In this document: positions 9,043 to 17,099 of the stretch, in pieces | Layout: the number at the start of each line of letters is the position of its first letter | How positions within the stretch are numbered: position 1 is the stretch's first letter | Assembly: GCA_031082005.1 (NCBI GenBank) | Contig: JAVHLR010000001.1 | Location: 191,251-255,250, forward strand | DNA from: Patescibacteria group bacterium | GTDB lineage: Bacteria > Patescibacteriota > Patescibacteriia > 2-12-FULL-60-25 | DNA: 64,000 bases | Direction: 5' to 3' | The notes under the pieces: model-generated | The model's database searches: none | Told to the model about the DNA's origin: nothing | The model's input: only the letters and a program-made list of their open reading frames with translations | Program-made: the position numbers and the translations under genes

Positions 9043-9672
9043 TCAGTTGAGGAGCGCGTCCTCCTCTTGAAGGGGCTTAGAGGCTTCGCTTTCCGGCGGA
9101 GCCGTACCGAGCAGGAGGACCAGGGCTTCCGCCAGATGTTTCAGCGCTTTTCTGCGGAACGCCTTGTCGATCAATTCCGGATCGGTCTGCTTAAGCCGCG
9201 CCTGTAGTTCGTCGGCGATGCGCTCTCCGTCTTCTTCTCCGTAGAGCCGGAGCTTGTCGCACCCCTGTTCGACCAGCAGTTTGAAGCGTGGAAAGTCGTC
9301 ATGCGCGCCCTTCTTGCCTAGGGTCGCGTTGATCGTCTCGACGATCTTTGCGGTTTCCCGCGCTGCATCAAAGATGAAAGTACGTAGAGTGTCCAATACC
9401 GCGGCGAGGAAGTCCGGGTGTGTCTTCCGCGGGTCATTTATCCAGCGGGCAATCACCGCCGCCGGTACTCCGATATTGGTCGCGGCCTGTTCGAGCACCT
9501 CGTCTTCGCTTCGGCTCTGATTGCGCAAAATCCCTAGGCCTATTTGGGCGATGCTGCCGAAGTCGTTCCGTGCAGCCTCCACATCCTCGTTGGTACGGAA
9601 CTCTTCCACTAGCGATGTATAGGTTTGCGTCAGACCGTACAAGGTAGGCCGTCTTGAGCCATCGTCTTCCAT
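9043..9672 (-). CDS. Hypothetical helical protein, 209 aa
   Basis: ATG at 9672 is preceded by GGGAG at 9 bases. Helix-rich soluble protein with a 'GVPAAVIARWINDP' stretch near residue 73 that could be a helix-turn-helix-like segment, but this is not strong enough to name a domain. It lies directly after the terminator of fba and has its own hairpin, so it is a single-gene unit. Confidence 0.65.
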   Translation of the reverse strand: MEDDGSRRPTLYGLTQTYTSLVEEFRTNEDVEAARNDFGSIAQIGLGILRNQSRSEDEVLEQAATNIGVPAAVIARWINDPRKTHPDFLAAVLDTLRTFIFDAARETAKIVETINATLGKKGAHDDFPRFKLLVEQGCDKLRLYGEEDGERIADELQARLKQTDPELIDKAFRRKALKHLAEALVLLLGTAPPESEASKPLQEEDALLN

Positions 9673-9712
9673 GATGCATTACTCCCGGGTGAATGTGCTG
9701 AACGAGTATGTA

Positions 9713-9740
9713 CAAAAAAGACCATCAGGTCAATGGTCTC
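9713..9740 (-). terminator. Intrinsic terminator of fba
   Basis: AGACCAT / ATGGTCT stem followed on the minus strand by six T. Confidence 0.75.
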
Positions 9741-9763
9741 ATCGTCTCGCTTTGACCTCTCGG

Positions 9764-10684
9764 CTATTTTGCCTTCCCCCAACTGCCGAACAGCTCCATT
9801 TTCCTCATTGCTACTTCGCGCATCAAGAGATTCGCCGGTTCCAGGAGTTTGCGTGGGTCTATCACTTTCGGCATATCGGTCACGGCTTCTCGTATACCGG
9901 CCGTAAAAGCCAGGCGTAAATCCGTATCGATGTTTATCTTCGATACCCCGTGTTTGATGGCTAGTTTGATGTCGGCATCCAATACGCCGCGGGCCTCGCC
10001 AATCTTCGCTCCGTATTTTTCCGCCAATTCTTTCACATCTTCCATCACGCCGGACGCTCCATGCAGGACGATAGGGATTTTCACCAGCTTCGAGATTTTT
10101 TTCAGCCGATCGATGTCCAGATGCGTCTTGCCTTTGAATTTATACGCGCCATGCGCCGTACCGATCGCGACCGCTAACGCATCGCAACCCGTCTCTTTGG
10201 CGAACTGCGCGGCTTGCTCCGGATTAGTCAGATGTGCGTCCTTCTCTTCCACGCTCACGAAATCCTCGATGCCAGCGATGGCTCCAATTTCCGCCTCGAC
10301 CGATGCACCTTTGGCACGTGCCCATTTGACCACTTGCTTAGTCTTCTTCACGTTCTCGGCGTAGGGCAGGGAGGAGCCGTCGAACATCGCTGAAGTGTAC
10401 CCGGCATCGAGCGCGGCTTTGATGGTCTTGAGGTCTTTCCCGTGATCCACGTGCATAGCCACTGGGATTTTACCCTTAGCCGCTACCTTGATCATGGCCA
10501 CGAGATAATCCAGACCGGCGTACTCGATGGCCCCTTCGGAAGTCTGCACGATGACCGGAGATTTCATCTTCTCGGCCGCCGATATTACGGCTTTGAGGAA
10601 TTCCAGGTCGTTCACATTGAACGCCGGTACTGCATAACCTTTGGCACGAGCGGGAACGAGAAGTTTTTTGGTGGTGACTAACAT
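9764..10684 (-). CDS. fba: Class II fructose-bisphosphate aldolase
   Basis: 306 aa from the ATG at 10684 (MLVTTKKLLVPARAKGYAVPAFN). The 25 extra residues in the track start are read through an intergenic palindromic repeat. Zn-dependent cleavage and condensation of fructose-1,6-bisphosphate with DHAP and GAP. Visible family motifs: VDHGKD (Zn His), EAEIGAIAG, AIGTAHGAYK (second Zn His) and VLHGASGV (third Zn His). Next to a PfkB kinase, and upstream of transketolase, Rpe and RpiB in the same region, so it belongs to the central sugar-phosphate set. Confidence 0.93.
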   Translation of the reverse strand: MLVTTKKLLVPARAKGYAVPAFNVNDLEFLKAVISAAEKMKSPVIVQTSEGAIEYAGLDYLVAMIKVAAKGKIPVAMHVDHGKDLKTIKAALDAGYTSAMFDGSSLPYAENVKKTKQVVKWARAKGASVEAEIGAIAGIEDFVSVEEKDAHLTNPEQAAQFAKETGCDALAVAIGTAHGAYKFKGKTHLDIDRLKKISKLVKIPIVLHGASGVMEDVKELAEKYGAKIGEARGVLDADIKLAIKHGVSKINIDTDLRLAFTAGIREAVTDMPKVIDPRKLLEPANLLMREVAMRKMELFGSWGKAK

Positions 10685-10696
10685 AGGTATTTTTAT

Positions 10697-10757
10697 TCGT
10701 CGTCCTGAACGTAGCGTAGCGAAGTCGAAGGATCTTTCGACAAGCTCAAGATGACAC
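10697..10757. repeat. Palindromic intergenic repeat
   Basis: CGTCCTGAACGTAGCG ... CGAAGGATCTTTCG ... AAGCTCAAGATGACA; same family as 2100 and 36130. It lies in the 5' region of fba. Confidence 0.7.
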
Positions 10758-10796
10758 AAGGTATCATATCAGCCCGGCAAGGATTGACGAAATGTT

Positions 10797-11795
10797 TTAA
10801 TGCCTATGCGTCTCCGCCTTGATTTTCGAAAACTTCTTCAAGACTTTTTTCATTCCCGCGCTTGCTAAGAGTCCTTTTTGCGGTCCTATCTCATGGATTA
10901 CGCTCCAGGCGTTTGCCGAGCCCCAGCGGAGCGCTTCTTCCATGTCTAAGCCTTTGAGCATCGCTACCGTCACGCCACAGGCGAAGCTGTCCCCGGCGCC
11001 AGTAGTCTCGACTGGTTTGCCGTCGAAGGCAGGCATGTGCCAGTGCGTCTTTCCGTCGAACGCGTCCGCGCCGTTTTTCCCGTCAGTGATGATCGCTGTC
11101 TTTGCCCCGAGTTTGATGAACTTATCCAGCAGACTGCACATCGTGCGTTCTCCGTCTGCCAAAAGCTGTTCCGCTTCATCTTTGTTCAGGATCAACATGT
11201 GGCTTTTTGCGATGAGTTTTTTTATCGCAGTAAGGCCACTCTTGATATGTGTCGTTCCTGGCTGGAAAACCAACTTCATGGCCGGAAAACAACCCAGGAA
11301 TTCAAAAATCTTTTTGTCGACAGATGCATGCTTCGCTCCCATGGCTGAATAGTAAAGGCATCTTGCTTCTTGGCATTCCGGTACGCTGTATGAACGGGGT
11401 TGGAAATACACTAACTGCGTTTTTTCGCCCTGATAGTTGATGATGGTGGCCTCGCTGGTGGGCAATTTCTTGTCCTCGACCAAAAACTTTAAGTCCACTT
11501 TTTCTTTGCGTAACGCTTCCCTTAAATGCCTGCCCGCGTAGTCATCGCCGACCCAGGAAATCAAGCCTGTACGCAATCCCAAGCGCGCTGCCCCCACTGC
11601 GGCGTTAGCTGAATTCCCGGCTGCCGGGACTTTAACGACCTGCCTCACCGGGATTTTGTCCGCATATTCCAAGCAGAGCAGGCAACGGTCTTTGTTGATC
11701 GAACAACTTAAGGTCGCATCATCTATCAGATAGAACACGTCGCGCAGCGATTCGCCGACGGCTAAGATATCTAGTCTGGGTTTCGTGGATGTCAT
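10797..11795 (-). CDS. PfkB-family sugar kinase
   Basis: About 332 aa. Substrate loop AAGNSANAAVGAARLG near residue 60 and the catalytic PVETTGAGDSFACG near 265. Ribokinase-superfamily; could be fructose-1-phosphate, fructose-6-phosphate or ribose kinase. The neighbouring Fba makes a hexose-phosphate role attractive but unproven. I prefer the ATG at 11795 because TATCCT lies 9 bases before it; the track uses an ATG three codons earlier. Several extra Cys (CLLCLEYADK) occur in an insertion near residue 40. Confidence 0.85.
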   Translation of the reverse strand: MTSTKPRLDILAVGESLRDVFYLIDDATLSCSINKDRCLLCLEYADKIPVRQVVKVPAAGNSANAAVGAARLGLRTGLISWVGDDYAGRHLREALRKEKVDLKFLVEDKKLPTSEATIINYQGEKTQLVYFQPRSYSVPECQEARCLYYSAMGAKHASVDKKIFEFLGCFPAMKLVFQPGTTHIKSGLTAIKKLIAKSHMLILNKDEAEQLLADGERTMCSLLDKFIKLGAKTAIITDGKNGADAFDGKTHWHMPAFDGKPVETTGAGDSFACGVTVAMLKGLDMEEALRWGSANAWSVIHEIGPQKGLLASAGMKKVLKKFSKIKAETHRH

Positions 11796-11816
11796 ATGGC
11801 CCATAGGATACCAACC

Positions 11817-11845
11817 TTGACACGAAGCAGGAAATCGATTAATTT
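11817..11845 (+). promoter_or_regulatory. Promoter for the 11872 gene
   Basis: TTGACA, 17-base spacer, TAATTT. The -35 is perfect, the -10 weak. Confidence 0.5.
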
Positions 11846-11871
11846 ATCCGATTCCTGAAATAGGAGGCACC

Positions 11872-12531
11872 TTGAACAGTCTTGAGTTCGCCAGAGGTAT
11901 CGCACGTATCATGGACCGGAACGACAAATACGGTCTGCGCCGCTACGTCGAAGAACGCAGCGACGGGCTCACGAAGATCACGGATCCGTCGCGACCCTTC
12001 CGCGTCTTGGCCCACTTGGTTGTCGACCATGTGGCGCCGGAAGAGGTCGGCAAGTTACTGCCGCAAGAGAGGGTCACAGTGCGTGAAGCCGCACGTATCC
12101 TTATGGATTTGGCTGACCGCACGCGGATGTCTCACGGAGACAAGACGGTCGTGACTGATTCCGCGATGCACCAGCTGGTCCGGCGCAGCATCTTCATCTA
12201 CTTCCTTCACCTCATGGCGCAGGACAACAACGACCGGATGGAAATGCTCACGGAAGTCGTGACGCCGGAACCCGGCGAAGACATCGAGGTCAGGTTCTCG
12301 CATCGTGACGTTTATGTCAGTCACGCTGCTCAAGTCCGTTGGTCGGTGCTCGTCTCCGATCCCGAACGTTTCCACGTCATCGCGCAGTTCCTGGCGGCCT
12401 TCCGTCCCGAGGATTATCGGGAGGGATACTACCGCCTGATGGCGACCGTGGTCGACATGTCTCCGTCGCCCGACGCCGAAACGCTGCGCAAGCTGCTGAC
12501 CCAGGTGCGCAAACCCGGCGTCGTCAACTGA
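11872..12531 (+). CDS. Hypothetical protein with TTG start, 219 aa
   Basis: AGGAGG at 11862-11867 points to the TTG at 11872 (spacer 4), the only in-frame start near it; the next ATG is 13 codons later. Helical soluble protein of unknown family (RVTVREAARILMDLADRTRM). Organised like the two genes after it: promoter, Shine-Dalgarno, one gene, then a hairpin with the sequence ACGGCAGCC / GGCTGCCGT. Confidence 0.65.
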   Translation: MNSLEFARGIARIMDRNDKYGLRRYVEERSDGLTKITDPSRPFRVLAHLVVDHVAPEEVGKLLPQERVTVREAARILMDLADRTRMSHGDKTVVTDSAMHQLVRRSIFIYFLHLMAQDNNDRMEMLTEVVTPEPGEDIEVRFSHRDVYVSHAAQVRWSVLVSDPERFHVIAQFLAAFRPEDYREGYYRLMATVVDMSPSPDAETLRKLLTQVRKPGVVN

Positions 12532-12565
12532 CGAGCGCTGGAAGAATCTGGATCGCCTCTCACAA

Positions 12566-12598
12566 ACGGCAGCCCCTCTAGGCTGCCGTTGACTTTAA
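12566..12598 (+). terminator. Terminator ACGGCAGCC / GGCTGCCGT, copy 1
   Basis: Nine-bp stem with loop CCTCTA. The last T of the stem is also the first T of the next gene's -35 box. Confidence 0.75.
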
Positions 12599-12617
12599 TA
12601 GGGATTTACGTTAAAGA
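12589..12617 (+). promoter_or_regulatory. Promoter for the 12649 gene
   Basis: TTGACT, 17-base spacer, TAAAGA; overlaps the preceding terminator by one base. Confidence 0.6.
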
Positions 12618-12648
12618 AAGTAGTTCTTTCACCAAGGAGAGTGCGGAC

Positions 12649-13326
12649 ATGTCCGAAATCAAGCTCAAGACATTCATGAACGAGTGCCTCGTCGAACTCG
12701 CCAAGCGGTTCAATGTCGACATGACCATGGACCCGAACCACGAACTGAAGATCGACGTCCTCAATCCCACGCGCTACCCGCTCGCCAGCAACGCCCTTCT
12801 CCGGATGGCTCCGGACGCTGACCCGAAGCTCTTCGAGATTAATGGGGACATCTCGCCCACGCACTTCGTCACCATGATCGGTGCCTGCCTGGGCGTGAGC
12901 GGCGAAAATCCCAAAGACCTCGAATACTTCGCGCTATGCACGAGCTACCTCGCGACCGCGCGTAACCTGACTGCCATGTGTTTCGACATCTTCGACGGCA
13001 TGGAGCCGGTGGAGGCTTTGCGCAAGATGGACGCTGTGGTCGAAGTCAAGGGTTTGGCTGAGGAACTGGGACAGGTCGGTGCCGAAGCGTTGGCGCTTTC
13101 CAAGCTGCAGGAGCGGCTCGTCTGGCTGGACCTCATGCTCGATCCGCCGTTTCTCGTCATCGCGGCCAGCGCCATTGAAGGTCTGCCGCCCAAGCAGGCC
13201 AAGTCTGTTCTTCAGACCGCCTGTACAGCTGTGAGCGTCTTGCCGGAGCGTCCTGATCCGGACAGCTTCCGCGTCATCCTGCGCAATACGCGCGAGCTCA
13301 TCCTGACCTGCACCACGACGAAGTAG
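12649..13326 (+). CDS. Hypothetical protein, paralogue A
   Basis: 225 aa from the ATG at 12649, preceded by AAGGAGAG; the track start at 12589 is the TTG of the -35 box. Paralogue of the next gene: both have ISPTHFV/ISPAHFV near residue 65-70, an 'MCFDIFDG/MFSILDG' segment, 'NLMLDP/DLMLDP' and a 'LPPKQ/LTPEQ' segment at matching distances. Helical, soluble, no named domain. Confidence 0.75.
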   Translation: MSEIKLKTFMNECLVELAKRFNVDMTMDPNHELKIDVLNPTRYPLASNALLRMAPDADPKLFEINGDISPTHFVTMIGACLGVSGENPKDLEYFALCTSYLATARNLTAMCFDIFDGMEPVEALRKMDAVVEVKGLAEELGQVGAEALALSKLQERLVWLDLMLDPPFLVIAASAIEGLPPKQAKSVLQTACTAVSVLPERPDPDSFRVILRNTRELILTCTTTK

Positions 13327-13348
13327 TCTGATTTTCCGCCTACCAAAA

Positions 13349-13380
13349 ACGGCAGCCCCTCTCGGCTGCCGTTGACATTT
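13349..13380 (+). terminator. Terminator ACGGCAGCC / GGCTGCCGT, copy 2
   Basis: Same stem as copy 1 with loop CCTCTC; again shares its last T with the next -35 box. Confidence 0.75.
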
Positions 13381-13400
13381 CACCCGGTTTGAAGTATAAG
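13372..13400 (+). promoter_or_regulatory. Promoter for the 13432 gene
   Basis: TTGACA, 17-base spacer, TATAAG: close to consensus. Confidence 0.75.
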
Positions 13401-13431
13401 GACATTGTATCTTTAACAAGGAGTGGCCAGA

Positions 13432-14082
13432 ATGCCGACCAATCTAGCGCGGTTCGCGGTCGAGTGTATCCCCGAGATCGAATCACGTCTGGGCGCCAAA
13501 CTGGTGCACGCCCAGGGCGTAGGGTTCAAGACGGAGCACCTGGATCCTGTCCGCTACTTCAGCCTCTGCCCGGCGCTGAAGAAGCTTCTTCCCGAAGGGG
13601 TCTCGTGTTCCGCGTTCGACATCCAGGACCCCAGCGAGATTTCGCCCGCCCACTTCGTCTCGCTGATCGAGGGTTGCTACGGCAAGATCGATAAGGAGCA
13701 CGTCGCGAAATGCCCCGACTGCACCGAGTCAGTTCGTCGTTTGGCCTCTGCTATGTTCTCGATCCTGGACGGTGCCGATTCGGACGATGCCCTTGGCTCC
13801 CTCACGGAGGAAGGTGTCGCAGAGTCGATGACGATCATGCGCGTCTATATCGGCGGAACCGGTGACGCGCGCCAGACACGCTGGGCCAACCTCATGCTCG
13901 ATCCAAGGTACGTTGCGACCGCTGCCAGGGCGCTCGATGGCCTCACCCCGGAACAGGGAAAGGAAACTCTCGCCACTGCTTTCCAGCTCGTGACTGATCT
14001 GCCCGAGCCCCCGGAGCTGTGGAGCTTCGAACTGCTGATGAACAGCTCGCGGCTGCTCGTCGTCGAGCGCCCCGACAAATAG
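13432..14082 (+). CDS. Hypothetical protein, paralogue B
   Basis: 216 aa. AAGGAG ends 8 bases before the ATG at 13432, so I use it rather than the GTG at 13423 inside the Shine-Dalgarno. Paralogue of 12649-13326 (shared ISPxHFV, LMLDP and LTPEQ segments) and probably a tandem duplicate. It has several Cys (AKCPDCTESV) not shared by paralogue A. Unknown function. Confidence 0.75.
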   Translation: MPTNLARFAVECIPEIESRLGAKLVHAQGVGFKTEHLDPVRYFSLCPALKKLLPEGVSCSAFDIQDPSEISPAHFVSLIEGCYGKIDKEHVAKCPDCTESVRRLASAMFSILDGADSDDALGSLTEEGVAESMTIMRVYIGGTGDARQTRWANLMLDPRYVATAARALDGLTPEQGKETLATAFQLVTDLPEPPELWSFELLMNSSRLLVVERPDK

Positions 14083-14111
14083 CGGCGCTCTCCCTTCCGC
14101 CTCGCCACAAT

Positions 14112-14142
14112 CAAAACGGCAGCCCCTCTCGGCTGCCGTTTA
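14112..14142. terminator. Terminator ACGGCAGCC / GGCTGCCGT, copy 3
   Basis: Third copy of the hairpin. Here no -35 follows because the next gene is convergent; the minus-strand side ends in TTTTGATT and can serve the transketolase gene. Confidence 0.7.
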
Positions 14143-14157
14143 TGCGTATCGTGCACT

Positions 14158-15138
14158 TTATTTTTTTCTGCCGATGGCTTTTTTCGCCGCTGCGACGATA
14201 TCTTTGGCCTTCATGCCGTATTTCGTCAGCAATTCGTCCGGCTCGCCTGATTCTCCGAAATGGTCCGGCATCCCGACAGTCTCGAGCGGTGCCGGATTGA
14301 AACGACCCAGGCATTCTGCGACCGCTCCGGCCAAACCGCCCGTCGTCTGATGCTCTTCGACCGAAACGCAGCAGCCGGTTTTCGCAACGCTCTTGATGAG
14401 CGACGCTTCGTCGAAAGGTTTCAACGTATGACAGTTCAAGACCTCTGCTTCGACACCTTCTTTCTCGAGCTCGTGTGCGGCGAGCAGAGCTTCATGCAGG
14501 AGCGGTCCGCAAGCTGCGATCGTCACATCTTTGCCCTCGGTACAGGCGTACGCTTTGCCTATCTCGAAAGGCGTTTCCTTGGTCGTGATGACTGGCGTCT
14601 TTTCTCTGGCGAAACGGAAATAACACGGACCGACCATCTCTGCGACGGCGTGCGTGCATTTGCGCGTCTCTTCGTAGTCGCATGGCACGACCACTGTCAG
14701 GTTGGGGAGTACGCGCGTGATAGCTAAGTCTTCCAGCGCTTGATGCGTCGCCCCATCCGCTCCGACAGAAATCCCGGCGTGCGCACCGGCGACTTTGACA
14801 TTGGCTTTCGTGTAGCAGACTGACACGCGCAACTGATCCCAGGAACGACCCGGCACGAACACGGCATAGGAAGAGACAAAAGGTACCTTGCCGGTGAGCG
14901 CCAGCCCTGCGGCCACGCCCATCATGTTCTGTTCTGCTACGCCGCATTCCACGAAACGCTCGGGGAATTTTTTCTGGAAGGGGAGGACTCGCGTGGATTC
15001 CGCGAGGTCACCTGTAAGAACGAAGATTTCAGGATTTTTTTCGCCCAGTTCGACCAGCGCATCACCGTAGCCGTTGCGTGTCGGAATTTTTTCGACGTTT
15101 TGATCGAAGATCCGGAAATTAAGGGTTGAATTTAACAT
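14158..15138 (-). CDS. Transketolase, C-terminal half
   Basis: 326 aa from the ATG at 15138 (MLNSTLNFRIF); the track start reads 11 codons of the inter-gene repeat. Contains the pyrimidine-binding and C-terminal domains: FVECGVAEQNMMGVAAGLAL (the Glu that activates thiamine diphosphate), GAHAGISVGADGATHQ and the C-terminal GGLAGAVAE. Pairs with the N-half just upstream to make a split transketolase moving two-carbon units between sugar phosphates. No Shine-Dalgarno. Confidence 0.92.
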   Translation of the reverse strand: MLNSTLNFRIFDQNVEKIPTRNGYGDALVELGEKNPEIFVLTGDLAESTRVLPFQKKFPERFVECGVAEQNMMGVAAGLALTGKVPFVSSYAVFVPGRSWDQLRVSVCYTKANVKVAGAHAGISVGADGATHQALEDLAITRVLPNLTVVVPCDYEETRKCTHAVAEMVGPCYFRFAREKTPVITTKETPFEIGKAYACTEGKDVTIAACGPLLHEALLAAHELEKEGVEAEVLNCHTLKPFDEASLIKSVAKTGCCVSVEEHQTTGGLAGAVAECLGRFNPAPLETVGMPDHFGESGEPDELLTKYGMKAKDIVAAAKKAIGRKK

Positions 15139-15182
15139 ATTGGATTGCACATCTTGCTTCGCGCCAGGCATTTCGTTATTTC

Positions 15183-15217
15183 GTGAGCGAGGTACGAAGC
15201 ACGCTGTACGAGGTACG
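15183..15217. repeat. GTACGAGGTACG-type repeat between the transketolase genes
   Basis: GCGAGGTACGAAGCACG then CTGTACGAGGTACG. A related sequence, in reverse orientation, is inside the N-half gene at 15661-15697. Confidence 0.6.
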
Positions 15218-15222
15218 TTTTT

Positions 15223-16122
15223 TTATTCATGTTCGCTCGTTATTTGTCCGCCGAGCGTGCGCAGCTCCATCAATGCCACGCGCGCTTCATCTACATTGGG
15301 CGGCTTGCCGTGCCACTCGAATCTGTTCTCCATGAAGTCCACGCCTTTTCCTGGGATGGTATGGCAGATGATCACGGTCGGATTCTCGGCGATGGCGCGC
15401 GCCTTATCGGCAGCGGCGATGAGCTCTTGGATGTTATGTCCATCGACTTCGACGACGCTCCAATTGAAGGCCTTGAATTTATCGGCTAGCGGTTCGAGCG
15501 GCATGATGTCTTCCGTGAATCCATCGATTTGGATGTTGTTGCGGTCCACGAATGCCGTAAGCTCGCGCAAGTTCAGTTTGCCGGCGAGCGTTATGGCTTC
15601 CCATGTTTGCCCTTCATCCAGCTCTCCGTCAGACATCAGACACCAGGTGTGGTAGACGGGGCGTACCTCGTTCTCCGTACTCCGTACTTCGTTAAGTTTT
15701 GCGTTAGCTCTCGCTGCGATTGCCATGCCTACAGCCTGTGACAGGCCTTGCCCCAATGGCCCGCCTGACGTCTCGATCGGTACATCTGGTCTGAAATGGC
15801 TATTCGAATGTCCTTGCAGTCGCGTGCCGAGTTTCCGCAGCGTCTTGAGTTCTTCGCGGGGAAAATATCCGCGGTTGGCGAGGGTCGCATACAGCACTGG
15901 GCAGATATGGGCATTCGAGAGGATGACGCGGTCGCGTTCGGCCGCTCCACGTGTCTCCGGTGTGATCTTGGCGATCTCGAAATACAATGCCGTGAACACA
16001 TCGGCCATGCCGAGAGGTCCGGCTGAATGGCCGCTTTTCGCCGCCAAGAGCATTTCGATGATGTCTTCGCGTATCCGATTGGCGATTTTTTCCAGTTCGA
16101 TCAAACGTTTTTCCGTAAGCAT
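15223..16122 (-). CDS. Transketolase, N-terminal half
   Basis: 299 aa from the ATG at 16122. Thiamine-diphosphate-binding half: SGHSAGPLGMAD, GPLGQGLSQAVGMA and the Mg/ThDP motif SDGELDEG...DRNNIQIDG. A TACAAT hexamer lies 6 bases before the ATG (leaderless pattern). Oddity: NEVRSTENEVRP, just before the ThDP motif, is encoded by a GTACGAGGTACG-type repeat inserted in frame where other transketolases have a short loop. The enzyme still looks intact. Confidence 0.92.
   Translation of the reverse strand: MLTEKRLIELEKIANRIREDIIEMLLAAKSGHSAGPLGMADVFTALYFEIAKITPETRGAAERDRVILSNAHICPVLYATLANRGYFPREELKTLRKLGTRLQGHSNSHFRPDVPIETSGGPLGQGLSQAVGMAIAARANAKLNEVRSTENEVRPVYHTWCLMSDGELDEGQTWEAITLAGKLNLRELTAFVDRNNIQIDGFTEDIMPLEPLADKFKAFNWSVVEVDGHNIQELIAAADKARAIAENPTVIICHTIPGKGVDFMENRFEWHGKPPNVDEARVALMELRTLGGQITSEHE
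15661..15697. repeat. Repeat inserted in frame in the transketolase N-half
   Basis: GCGTACCTCGTTCTCCG, then TACTCCGTACTTCG, encoding EVRSTENEVR on the minus strand. Related to the intergenic repeat at 15183. Confidence 0.6.
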
Positions 16123-16163
16123 GAATATATTGTACACCATTGACGTTGTTTGGATTCCATATG

Positions 16164-16198
16164 AAAAAAAGCGGCCAGACCTCGTCCGACCGCTTTTT
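16164..16198 (-). terminator. Intrinsic terminator of the cupredoxin-domain gene
   Basis: GCGGTCGGAC / GTCTGGCCGC pairs fully only on the minus strand (two G-U wobbles), then TTTTTTT; so it is directional. Confidence 0.8.
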
Positions 16199-16228
16199 CG
16201 CCTAAGCTCAAAATGCTGGGCTCGTTAC

Positions 16229-17026
16229 TTACTCTATTACGTTGATCGTACCATTCATCACCGGATAGATGCCGCAGCCGTAGTCGAACGATCCGACTGT
16301 GCTGAACACTCTCTGGTAGCTTTCCTGGTATTTCAGGTCCTGCGACTGCCAACCGTTGCCCACGATGCGATGCAATGAGCTGTCGGTGTTGGTCCAGGTC
16401 ACGAGCGTACCCTTCTTGACGGTCAATGATGGTGGGACGAACCCGTTCTCTTTGCTGCCGATGCTGACGGTGACTGCCGTCTGATCCATCTGCTTGTCTA
16501 TCGCGATGTTCGTCGTCAATGTCATCACGTCGGCTGGCGTGAAGTCGGAACTCAAGACGAGCGCCGTGCCGACTTTGTAATCGGCATAGAAAGCATCCGG
16601 CAAGTCGTCGATCTGATTCTTCCAGGCGATGCCATACAGGGTTTCCGCCATCTGCTGCGAAGGCACGTGGCGCAATATGCCGCCCTGATCGATCACGTAT
16701 GTCCGTGGGTCAGTGGTGACTTTCACCATCTTGACGCCTGGGCGATAGGTGACGTTGCGGCGTCCGAGCGGGACGGTCTGCAACATCGTATCGGGTATCT
16801 GCTTCACCGTGGAGAAATCCTTGTACCAGGTGAAGTAGGTCTTTTCGTTAGGGAAGACGTAACGACGTCCGTCCCAGCCGAAATAATAGACCGTTTGGCC
16901 CGATCCTTTGATCAGATCGCCAGGTGAGAAAACGGTCGTCACCGCAGCGTTCGCAGCCATCGGCACGACCGATGTGGCGAGCGTAGCGGCCATGGTCAGA
17001 GCGCCGAATAATTTGCTCATGCGCAT
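16229..17026 (-). CDS. Secreted protein: GDLIKG surface domain plus cupredoxin domain
   Basis: 265 aa. A signal peptide (MRMSKLFGALTMAATLATSVVPMAANA) precedes the domain GDLIKGSGQTVYYFGWDGRR that is shared with the next gene and, from memory, common in Parcubacteria surface proteins. Residues about 190-265 look like a plastocyanin-type cupredoxin: PPSLTVKKGTLVTWTN, DSSLHRI (first His), YGCGIYPVMNG (Cys and Met). The second Cu-ligand His normally found in 'CxxHPxM' is Tyr here, so copper binding may be altered or lost. Probably exported. Confidence 0.8.
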   Translation of the reverse strand: MRMSKLFGALTMAATLATSVVPMAANAAVTTVFSPGDLIKGSGQTVYYFGWDGRRYVFPNEKTYFTWYKDFSTVKQIPDTMLQTVPLGRRNVTYRPGVKMVKVTTDPRTYVIDQGGILRHVPSQQMAETLYGIAWKNQIDDLPDAFYADYKVGTALVLSSDFTPADVMTLTTNIAIDKQMDQTAVTVSIGSKENGFVPPSLTVKKGTLVTWTNTDSSLHRIVGNGWQSQDLKYQESYQRVFSTVGSFDYGCGIYPVMNGTINVIE

Positions 17027-17099
17027 AGTTTATGTTTTTTATTTAGTCCAAGGTTAATGTCCTTGGTTATTAGTTAGTCGTATTAAAGTGCCACGATTG

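Noticed and set aside
12566-14142. CRISPR-like repetition of ACGGCAGCCCC hairpins
   Set aside because: The three copies are separated by full genes with promoters; they are terminators.
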